Shown in pieces: positions 40,162 through 49,400 of a stretch of 64,000 nucleotides of DNA. The translations under genes and the position numbers were made by a program. Position 1 is the stretch's first letter. Every line of letters begins with the position of its first letter. Source of the DNA: Gracilaria gracilis. Its lineage: Eukaryota; Rhodophyta; Florideophyceae; Gracilariales; Gracilariaceae. The stretch spans positions 186,001 to 250,000 of the forward strand of contig JARGSG010000075.1 of assembly GCA_030374805.1 (NCBI GenBank). Direction: 5' to 3'. The notes under the pieces were generated by a model. It did not search any database, was not told the DNA's origin, and saw only the letters and a program-made list of their open reading frames with translations.

Positions 40162-42190
40162 CGGTCCGTATTCTTCTCACAAGCATGCGACTGCCAAGGA
40201 GTGGAGTGAAAAGTGCTTAAGTCCAGAGTGCGATGAGAATCATCGCGACAAGAATTGTCCTATCACTTCAGTAGAAGAACGCAAGAGGTTATTGGATCAG
40301 TATTTCAAGACGAAGAAAGCCGCCAAGGCCGTCAAGAAAGCTGGAATAGCCTCCGTGCACTCAGGTGACGGAAGATATCGACTACTGATTGAAGACAAGG
40401 TCCGTTCTGTGGCCCTTGGCGATTACGGAGCAGACTGCAGTGCCCTACCCCAGAGCCTGTTCCAGCAGATCATACACGCAGATCCCAATCTGCCTGTGAC
40501 GGTTTTTGAGAAACCAATTGCCCTGAAGGGAGCTTTCAACGTCGAAGGGGACTACAGTGCTTCAAAGCCAATCCTTCTTTCTATCACAATTTTGCTACCA
40601 GGGTCGAATGTGCCTGTCCGAATTCGCGGAGTGACGTTTTACGTCGTGGACGAGGAAATGGAGGAAGTATTGTTAGGCCGACCATTCTTGATGGCAATTG
40701 GATTCAATCTGGACGAGCATTTGGAACGTGTTTGCCACCACGTGCACGACAAAGATTTGTCCGAGATAGATTGTAATCAGCTCAAAATAGCTACTGCAAA
40801 GTACTACGGCTTGTCCTACCAAGACGGCGATGACGATCCCATTCCTCTGCCCGAGGCTTTGGCCGCCGGTATCGGAACGGATTCCAATGCGTCAATTGAT
40901 GAGGCATTTCGAGCTATTCTCGAGAACGCAAAGAAGAACGGCATCTCGGACGAAGGACACCATCGCCTTGCAGCTATTCTTAAGCAACACAAGAATGCTT
41001 TCCGAATCAAACTTGGTCCAGACCCACCTGCCAAGGTTCCCCCTTTGGTCATTACACCAGCTGCAAATGCACAACCTTTTCGTTCACCGCAACGCCGATA
41101 TGCCCCACAGCAAAGGGATTTCATTATTCAGACTATTCGAGAGCTCGAATCAGTTGGCGCAATTTACAAAAATCCAGCAGCTCGGTGGGCAAGTCCGGCT
41201 CTTGCCGTCCCTAAACCCGGCTCTACCAAGTTGAGATTTACTGTAGACCTGCGGGGACCAAATGCTCAAACTGTCCCGATCCAATCGGCCATGCCACACC
41301 TGGAGTCTAAGCTGCAAGGTGTGTCAGGAAGCACTTGTTTCGCTAATAGAGACCTGGCACACGGATATTGGCAGGTTCCTCTATCGAAGGAATCACAGGA
41401 ATTCATGTCTATTCAGACGCCTCTTGGGGTCTACTCATCACGTCGTCTACTGCAGGGTGGAAGTGATTCAGATAATCATTTCCAGGCAGTACTGCACGAC
41501 AAATTTGATGGACGAGTTAAGAAGATGATCCAATGGCTCGATGACTTTTTGTTTTTCGCAAAGAACGAAAAGGAATTATTGGATAATCTTGAAACTTTCC
41601 TTACGGTTTGTCTGGAAGTCGGAATCAAGGTACACGCAAAGAAATATTTCTTGTTTAACAAGGAGGTACATTTTTGCGGTCGTATCGTCTCCGAAAACGG
41701 AGTACAGTATCACCCCAGGCACTTTGATTCCCTCCTCAACATGAAAAAACCAACATCCGCGGATGAATTGCAGCAACTATTATGTGCCACCAACTGGATG
41801 AGAAATTCAATCCCAGCTTACGCAGAACTCGTAGCCCCGCTACATTCTTTGATGGAGAAGTCATACGTGGAGGCAGGAAAGAGAACTAAGCAAGCTGTTC
41901 GAAGAATTTCCCTCACCAACTCGTGGGGCCCTGATCATGACGCTGCTTTCGATAGCGTCAAAAAACCACTCGCTGCTTCGGTCAAACTCGCCCACCCAAA
42001 GGCCGAACACGATATGTGCCTGTTCACTGACGCGTCAGATACACATTGGGCAGCAGTATTAACTCAAGTCCCTCGATCCCAACGTCGCCGGGACATTGAA
42101 CAACAAGATCATTCGCCGCTTTGTTTCCTTTCAGGAGCATTCAGTGGATCCTCAGCGAACTGGAGCGTCCCGGAGAAAGAAGGATTTGTT
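40162..42190 (+). pseudogene. Family D Gypsy pol 5' half: protease, RT, RNase H
   Basis: The frame is open from about 40144 (ORF listed to 42523, but similarity ends near 42190). It holds a knuckle, a protease-like stretch with DYGADCSALP in place of the usual D-T/S-GA, and VLLGRPFLMAIG. RT has AIYKNPAARWASPALAVP, GYWQVPLSKESQEF and the catalytic block QWLDDFLFFA. RNase H has LFTDASDTHWAAVLTQVP near 42030. After SVPEKEGF the sequence leaves the family and integrase is missing; it reappears on the minus strand at 55115-42675. The closest copy is at 17206-19754. RT itself shows no stop. Confidence 0.85.
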
Positions 42191-42674
42191 GATGAGTGTC
42201 GGGAGACATGCAGACGGAAAGGAAAGATGGGGGCAGAACAAAAGGTCGAAAAGAGAAAGCGAACGGAAGGGCACACCTCTGGCGAACTGGCTTCTGCCTT
42301 CGCCGAGGTCACTCCCGGTCTTAGGCCGGGAGCTTTTATTGTGTTTGCCCGCGACCTCTTTGTCGAAGAGGATCGCTCGAGGTCGGCTCAGTGCGGATCC
42401 AGCAATGAACGCAAACCTCCAAACAGTAAAGGAAATTCACATATGCAAATTTTACACGCGACTGTGTCAGCCCCATCTCGGTCCTACACTTTCCATCGCA
42501 GCTCATTTGGAGCAGCTGTTTGATCTGGTGAGCTCCTTGCTCCCGTTCCACGCACCGCCCGAGGGATACGCGCCAGTGTACGCGTCCGTACACCTGTTCC
42601 GCCGCCCGTTGCTGTCGTGATATTTCACAACAGCGCCCCATGAGCTGCCCTGCGTAAGCTCGTGGTAGCCTCAG
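42191..42674. other. Non-coding tail next to the family D inversion junction
   Basis: No supported gene. Contains a hairpin CTCCCGG/CCGGGAG (42312-42332) followed by TTTTATT. Read on the minus strand it follows the chromodomain stop, so it may be the 3' non-coding part of family D. Confidence 0.45.
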
Positions 42675-43461
42675 TTAAATTGAATTCACGACGGCACGCT
42701 GCCGACTCGTGCCATTTGCAGAGATATCGTCGATATATTCCTGCGCCAGCACCGGGACATCCAATTTCAGTGACTTTAGAGTAACCCAATCCCGTTCTTC
42801 GTCTGAAAACCCTTTCCATTTAACTAAAAGCTGCACTTCACCGTCCTTTCTTCTTATATCTTCAAAGCGATCGATGAAAAGCATTTCACCCTCCTGGTAG
42901 ACAAGATGTTCCTTGAGCGATTCAGTTACGTTGTAGTCCTTATTTCGAAAGAACTTTAGACGCCGACCGTGAACGTCCTGCTTCTTTCCATTCAAAAGAT
43001 TCTCCACAGTAAAGATGTACTCCGATTTGCACGAAACAACCCGAAAAGGTCCAATCCACAACAAGGAAGGCTTTCTGCCTTTCTCGCGTTTCAGCAATCC
43101 TCGAAGAACAAAATCACCCTCGCTGAAATTGACTGGTCTGACACCAGTTTTACGATTGTGCGCCTTGACTGCACTCTCGCGTTTTCGACGAGTGCGTATC
43201 GCCACATCCTTGTGCATACTGTCGAGAGCAGTCTGCAACCTACCAATGTTCATTCTCTGCTTTTCTCTAACTTCTTCGACGCTTTGGACTTCGGCCACGC
43301 CTCCAACCTTTCTCTTGATTGCTGTCAACGGGGAATCCTGCGGCAAACCAGTAAATGCGGTGAGTGGGCACCGGCTACCCAATCTCTCCAAGATGGAATT
43401 TTTTAGCGTCGACTGAACGATTGGAAGGACAGCAGGCCAGCACACCTGAGGGAGCTGAAAT
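42675..43461 (-). pseudogene. Family D Gypsy integrase C-terminus and chromodomain
   Basis: Open on the minus strand. It starts in the integrase at FQLPQVCWPAVLPIVQS, right at the left LTR of element 2, and continues through TAFTGLPQDSPL, NRKTGVRPVNFSEGDFVLRG, IGPFRVVSC and HGRRLKFF to a chromodomain VQLLVKWKGFSDEERDWV, with the stop at 42675. The copy at 17206-19754 has the same order (QLPHSAWPSVLPLVQSAL, GRRLKFF, GFSDEETDWV). The upstream half of the integrase is at 54908-55115, beyond element 2. No stops are seen in this piece. Confidence 0.9.
43457..43461. repeat. Target site duplication of element 2, left copy
   Basis: GAAAT here and at 54908-54912. Joining the two flanks over one copy restores the integrase reading across SEF and QLPQ, matching VLSEFQLPHSAW of the family D copy near 18960. 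Confidence 0.95.
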
Positions 43462-44315
43462 TGTGGGGCAAAGCCGGGAACGGAAGGAAAGAACACAAAC
43501 CGCGCCAGCGGCTACGCAACCAAGGTGTTCAGCCTTGCTCCCTATTGGGGCAGAGCAGTGGCAGAACCCTCCGATGAGGCCGACACGTGCCGGGCGTAAC
43601 TCTGGGCGGCCTCTTCCTGACTTACAGACGGAGGTTGGGGGTGGCAATCGGGGTGCCAACAGGATGGATTCCACTGGGTGTGGCGTATCCCGTAGCAAAA
43701 GGGGCGAGATAGAAGGTAGCAAAATGAGCCGCACTGCGGAGCACAGACTCGTGAGAGCGGGGAATAATCCCGCGACAAAAAGGGGCAAACCTGTACAACA
43801 GGGCAAAGTGTAACGAAGCCGTAAGACGGGAAAACAGAAAGAGTGTATGGAAGAATAATAAATAAGAGGCCGTAACGACGGATCGGTGCTTCTCGGTGAC
43901 GTAGGTGGATAACTTGTCCGGATAAGCGGCGGTATTCCCCGGGAATGGGGCGAAAGACCGTGCGCAAGCGGAACTCAAGCTAGAGCCAAGGCCTCGTTGA
44001 GGTTTACTTCCCCGTACAGTGGCGGCAAGTGCCGCCACTTATATACGGCTGACAAATATCACTAAAATATCTAAGTACCCCCGGCACGCCGGCCAACACT
44101 ACCCACGTGTACCTCCGTGGCACCCTTGCAACGGCGCATCCGGTAATCGCGCGCGGGCACACACGTGTCGCGCCAATCCTACCCTTCATAGGCGGATCCC
44201 TAATCCGGGCCCAATAGGCAAATAGACTTCATAATAGTAGGAAGTTCAGCCGAAAATAACAACGGATATATGAGTGGCATCCCCCTCAGTCCCTGCCAAG
44301 GGCAATTGCTCTACA
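43462..44315 (-). repeat. Element 2 3' LTR
   Basis: 854 bp. On the minus strand it begins TGTAGAGCAATTGCC after a polypurine tract GAGAAGGGGGAGA (44316-44328). It contains TATATAAG on the minus strand near 44039-44046, followed by a perfect 22-bp hairpin at 44018-44039 (arm AGTGGCGGCA). The polypurine tract lies inside the open frame of the antisense ORF but upstream of its first ATG. Confidence 0.95.
44018..44046 (-). promoter_or_regulatory. Element 2 LTR TATA box with perfect hairpin
   Basis: Minus strand: TATATAA runs into AGTGGCGGCA-CT-TGCCGCCACT. The identical arrangement is in the other LTR. The hairpin covers the place where transcription would start, so it may form at the RNA 5' end or serve as a protein site. 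Confidence 0.55.
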
Positions 44316-44369
44316 TCTCCCCCTTCTCAGGCTGAAACTTCCGACTCGTTCGGCTTCTCACCTCCCATC

Positions 44370-46166
44370 ATGGGCCTATATAGTCCGGACTCCGGCGGTG
44401 AGCCTAACGACCACTCGGACTCCAACAACTTGGCACTCGTACCATACTTGGCACCTTCGACTCTCATCGACACAGCGATGCCTACCAATAACAACAACAC
44501 CTCCGGTAATCCCGGCGCTCCCCCAGGTGGGACTACGCCAATGACCGCTGCTGGACCGCGGTTCCGGTCGGTACCCTTGCCTCAATCGTCGGGGGCTTCC
44601 GCTTCCGGCGCGGCGTCCGTTGCGACAGCAGCGGCTCCGGATCCAGCTCCTGTGTGGGATTGGTTCCATGCTAGCGTGCCGACAAATACGGGAGGATGGC
44701 CCAGTCTTGGGAGTCTCCGCGTACGCGATCCTCACCGCCATAGCGGCCTGTTCGCACAAGCCCCGTGGTTCAATGCCGAAGCCGTTCGGAATGAAGCGTT
44801 GATCAACTCCTACGCCATTGACGGTATCCTCCCCGGAGGGCTTCCCGTTAGCGTCGTCCGCTCATGGGACTGGCTCGCCCGTATCACGGTCCATCCAAAT
44901 TGCCTCTGGTATACGAGAAGCGAGAGCCTGGCGTTCGCTCGCCGGGAGATTGCCCGCATTGGGTATGCGCGACATTTTCGGGCGCCGAACGAGCATCCGG
45001 TTCCGTCCCATTACGGGTTTGACGTGGCCTACTACCGTACGTTCGGCGAGGTTGAGTACGGAGATCGACTGGCTGTTGCCTTCGACGAGATAGACCGCTA
45101 TGCGGATGTCGTCCAGCCCCACCAGGATCTCATCCTGTGGGCTCGTCCGATTCTTCGGGCCGAGTTCCGGTACCTCCGCAAGTCGTCGCGGCGCGAGTTC
45201 TTCGAAGGCCTCCGTCACGAGAGGAAGTGGCGATCCCGCTTCGGGGTTCTGGTGCCGTACCAATGCTCGGAGGTTGAGCGAATCGCGGCGCGTTCCCGTC
45301 AAGGGCGATACGTTCCGCTGCCATCGTTCTGGCCTGCGGTCGAGGTCCCTCGAGGGTGCCATGTGGAGCTCCCCCCATGCCTGACATATGTCGGGTCGTA
45401 CTACATGAAGAATCCGCCGCGCGGCCTTTGGAGCATCCTTGCCACCGAATGGACTGTCCGTGTCGCGGCTTTCCTCCTCTGCGAGGCGTATGATCATTAC
45501 CGGCTTTGGTTTGTGCCGGAGATGATTCGCCGATCCATTCGGAATTTGGACCTCACCGATGTGCTCGGATCCGTCCGCAACGCGCGGGAAGTAGTGTCCT
45601 TGGTGGAGGTCATCGACGGTGTCGAGTGGGACTCCGTGCCTGCTAGTCAGGTCTCCGAGGGTATCCGTCGGGTTACAGACCGGTCTCCCGGACGCGACGT
45701 CAACGCTGGCGACTTTGTGTACTTCGATCCATGGGAATGGGAGATAGTCACAGCCGCCGAGGCGCGGGAGCGGCGTCAGGTCGAGCGGAGCATCCCAGAG
45801 GGCCATCCTCGTGGGTTCGTCTTCGTTGACGACGAGGAGGACGAGAGCCTTGATGAGGCAGGGAGCCCTATGGACCAGGGAGCGGACCAGCAGATCGACG
45901 TGATCGACGTAACCGGAGATGACGGCGGATCCGCTGATGCGGTAGTGCAGGGTACGCCCAACTCGTTTGGCGCGTGGCAGGCCTCCGCTTCTGCGGGCGG
46001 GGCCGGTTCGAGTACTGACCCCCAGGCGATCGTCATCCGCAGTTTCCTTCGCGGCATGGGTGTGCCCGTGTCTGACACGGTGACCGACTTGGCGCAGCTG
46101 CAGGGCCTTGCGGCTCAGTGGTTCGCCCAAGGTCATGGGTCCGGTTCCGGACCGTCCGGCGTGTGA
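44370..46166 (+). CDS. Antisense accessory ORF of element 2, unknown protein
   Basis: The frame is open from 44274 inside the LTR; the first ATG is 44370, giving 598 residues to TGA 46164-46166. The first ~100 residues are Ser/Pro/Asn/Gly rich and disordered. The middle (about 100-440) is Trp, Tyr and Arg rich and looks folded (PVWDWFHASVP, SVVRSWDWLARITVHP, LWSILATEWTVRVAAFLL). An NAGDFVYFDPWEWEIV block follows, then an acidic run at nt 45827-45862 and an FLRGMGVPV block. A diverged copy at 1056-3094 keeps the same blocks while DNA drifts, so this reading frame, not the opposite one, was selected. I recognise no domain. It is convergent with pol (288 bp apart). Antisense ORFs are known in some plant Gypsy elements, but similarity to those is untested. 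Confidence 0.75.
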   Translation: MGLYSPDSGGEPNDHSDSNNLALVPYLAPSTLIDTAMPTNNNNTSGNPGAPPGGTTPMTAAGPRFRSVPLPQSSGASASGAASVATAAAPDPAPVWDWFHASVPTNTGGWPSLGSLRVRDPHRHSGLFAQAPWFNAEAVRNEALINSYAIDGILPGGLPVSVVRSWDWLARITVHPNCLWYTRSESLAFARREIARIGYARHFRAPNEHPVPSHYGFDVAYYRTFGEVEYGDRLAVAFDEIDRYADVVQPHQDLILWARPILRAEFRYLRKSSRREFFEGLRHERKWRSRFGVLVPYQCSEVERIAARSRQGRYVPLPSFWPAVEVPRGCHVELPPCLTYVGSYYMKNPPRGLWSILATEWTVRVAAFLLCEAYDHYRLWFVPEMIRRSIRNLDLTDVLGSVRNAREVVSLVEVIDGVEWDSVPASQVSEGIRRVTDRSPGRDVNAGDFVYFDPWEWEIVTAAEARERRQVERSIPEGHPRGFVFVDDEEDESLDEAGSPMDQGADQQIDVIDVTGDDGGSADAVVQGTPNSFGAWQASASAGGAGSSTDPQAIVIRSFLRGMGVPVSDTVTDLAQLQGLAAQWFAQGHGSGSGPSGV

Positions 46167-46454
46167 TCGAACTCCGTAGATACCAATATCTCTTGGCCCT
46201 ATCATTAAATGTGTCCGGTTGCTACCGGCTTTTAGCAAATTCTCTTCATCCCTCCCCCTCCTCAGGGGGCAGCACCCCGCGAGGGGCGCCTGTTCCTTAT
46301 CTAAGGGAGGTATTCCGCTTGAAGCGGCAAATTCCTGTTCTTCGACTTCCTCTTCTTAGGCTTCTTCTTCGTCTTCTTCTTCTATTCCACTGTATCGTGG
46401 CTTGTCCGCAGAAGCGGCAAATGTTCCGCGTGAGCGGCATAGCTAATGTGGGGG
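46167..46454. promoter_or_regulatory. Convergent intergenic region with CCGC/GCGG dyads
   Basis: Between the antisense ORF and pol. Three short palindromes share CCGC-N-GCGG: 46315-46327, 46406-46417 and 46426-46437; the first two are followed by CAAAT. There is also a CTT-rich run at 46340-46380. Confidence 0.5.
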
Positions 46455-49400
46455 TTAACCCACTTGGGCTTTGTCGAGCGTTTCCGGTGTCGGCGTACCG
46501 GTCTTCCGGTGGTACGGAAGTACTTTCGAGCGGGGCAGGTGCTCGATAGGTTCGTGTGTGTCCTCCGAAGGGGGGTAGCCGTACCAGCGGACTTGGTATA
46601 CCAGCTCTCCAGTAGAGTCTAGGCCGTGTTTGACTATGCGGTCCACTACGAACTCGCGTTCGTAGACACTCCGCTTTGGCGCCTTGACCAGTGGGTCCTC
46701 GCCAGAGGCGTTCGATAGGTCCTCGTTAGCGGGGCGGACTGCTCTTCCACTGTCGTGGCGATCGCGGGTGATGGCCTTCGACTTTCGTCTAGGCGGCAAT
46801 GCATCCTGTACACCAGGTCTCGGTTGCGCTCCCCAGGGAGCTCCTCGGAGGGTTACGCTCCCCAGTGAGGGGTCTGGAGCCACTTGCTTCTGCGGTTGCT
46901 GTCGGATCCCGTCTGGACGGACTCCGAGCTTCCGGTGTTCCGGCGAGATCTTCCCCATCGACGGGAAACCAACCTCCGTGTGAGGGGCTAGCGAGCGGTG
47001 TTCCGTTACGCCCGTTGACGACGGTTCGCCGCCCACGGCGGACTGTGTGGTACCAACCGTCGCAGCGCCGTGGTGAGCCGTATCAATTACGGATCTCCCG
47101 GTTTTTGACGGCTCATCACTCTCCGTGGCACGCGCGTGCCCACGGCGTGAGTTGTCATACGCATTGTCATCCTTCAAGGGAGGCGGTTCATCCACTGTGC
47201 GTGGCCCGTGTCGCGCCGTGCGCGCGTCGAACTTAATTGGCTTCTGTCCACCTAGAGTGGTGTCCACCTGTACTGATGTGGCCGTGTGCCCTGCGGTTCG
47301 CGTGCCATTATCGACCAAGTCGATTGCACCTCCCAAACTTGGGTCTGCCGTCACAGCACGGTCTTTAGCAACCAATTTCTCTTCCGAATGATCGGTCTCC
47401 TCCGCTGTCGGGGCAACATCGGTCTCCTCTCCATTCCGCAGTAGCGGTGCGTCGCCAGGTGTGCTCCCGGACGTCGGGTTTTGAACGGCGCCGCTGCTGT
47501 TGCGGGTCTGCGCGTCCTGTTTGGGCGTAGTCTCTCTAAGTGAGGACTTTGCTTGCAGCGGCGACGTTGAAGACCATAACTGGGCATCCCGTGACATTGG
47601 GCTTTCGACGGGGCGCTTACTGTCACACGTCCGTGCATTCTCCGTCCGCGACGGCAAAGCAACCTCCACTCCGTTCCTGGCGGTGTCCCGCGAGGGTGCA
47701 GTGTCCGTTTGCAACGGCGTAGACTGCAAAGGAGCGGTGCACCCTGAATGAGCGTCCCCCTCCCCCTCCTTAGCTGGAGCGGCGGGGCCCGGAGCGATAA
47801 TCCCAGTAGTGGGCACGATGCGTGTGTGCACATACGCATCTGGCCCAATTTTCGGGGTACGTTCCGATTCCGTAGGGAGGTCGGCCAGACCGCGCGCGGC
47901 GTGCGGTAGAATTGACAGGCCGAGCGGGGCGTCCCTGCTAATAGCCAGAGGCGCTGCCAGGGTAGCATCCGACCTGGTCAGTCGGGGATGGGCTTCTTGC
48001 ACGGTGGGTTCCGGCGGTGGTGCCGGCGTAACGCGATCACGCGAGAAGCGTTCGTGTTCACCCTTGACGTCAAGGACAACCGTTGTATCGGTAGTAGAAA
48101 TAACCCTGTAAGGGCCGTCCGCTATCGGAGAAAGTTTATGGCGTTTCTCTTTTTCCGGATTGTAGTATTCTTTCCGGAGAAATACATAGCCACCTTCCTT
48201 GATGTGTGGGGCATTCTTTCGCACACGTGCGTCGAAGTTCCGCTTGTAGGCGGCTTGTGCCTTAGCGATTTGCTGCCCAACTACGGGAATGATTTGCTTC
48301 AGCCATTGCTTCCAGGCGTCCCTGTGTAGACGGGGTGAAAGGAACTTATCCAGCGTAGGTTGGGGCTCGACAGCCACCGATGGTGGGACACGCGATAAGA
48401 CCAGTTCGAACGGAGAGATCTGGGTAGTGCGATGTACCTGCGTATTGTAGGCATATGTCACCGCATCGGTGTAGAGATCCCATTCCGACGGGTGGTCGGC
48501 GACAAAGGTTCGCAGCGCATTCAGCATGGTGCGATTGAAGCGCTCCACCTGGCCGTTACTTTGCGGATGGTAGGTCGTAGTAAACCAGTTCTTAATGTCC
48601 AGTATTCGACAAACGTCCTGGAAGAACTTCGCAGTGAATTGCGACCCATTATCCGATAGTAAATCAATCGGCGGTCCGTAGACAAACACCCAGTGGGTTA
48701 CGAAAGCTTGCGCGACCGCACTGGCGGTGATCGTCGTCAGAGGAACTGTCCGCACGAGCTTAGAAAAGCGGTCGGTTATGACAAGTAAAAACTGATTACC
48801 TCGGCGTGTCCTGATAAACTCGACGAGTATGTCAATCGCCACGAACTCGAGTGGGGCCCTTGCGGGGAAGAGTACCAACTGTTTGGAGTACTTCCGCAGT
48901 TTGACGCGGTTCTTTGCACAACCAGAACATCCACGAGCAGTGGCATACGCATCAAACGCCATAGCTGGCCAATAGAAGTCCTTTCTGAGGGTGTAGTACA
49001 ACTTCCTTCCACCAGGGTGGGCTGACAACTTCGCGTAATGCGACAGATGCAAGACTCGAGATTGAAGCGAGTGGGGTACCCCAATCTGTGGCCGGTCAGT
49101 AACCGTTCGAACCAAGAATCCTTGGTCGTTTATGCCAAAAGGCAGTTGAGCTCCACCGTTCAGACGGGCACGAACCTTATTGCAAAACGGGTCCGTATAC
49201 TGTTCCCGAATCAATTCTTCCGGTGTTATCGGCACGAACGATCCCGGTACTGGCTCCGTATCTGAAACGGCTAAGACAGCGTCATAGACGTCCCATCCTT
49301 CCAAATCTTCGTCTTCGTCATCCTCCATAAAGAAGCAGGGTATTTCCAGATCATCGACTGGCTCAGCTTCGGCCGCAGTCGGTAAGCGGGAAAGTGCATC

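Noticed and set aside
42096..42620. 174-codon plus frame after family D RNase H
   Set aside because: Starts as an out-of-frame reading of RNase H and continues through non-coding tail; no motif.
44862..46238. 458-codon minus-strand frame opposite the antisense accessory ORF
   Set aside because: The old copy at 1056-3094 conserves the plus-strand protein blocks, not this frame. It looks like a GC-driven shadow.
47125..48329. Plus-strand frames of 80-145 codons opposite the pol linker
   Set aside because: Shadows of the long Thr/Pro-rich pol linker in GC-rich sequence.
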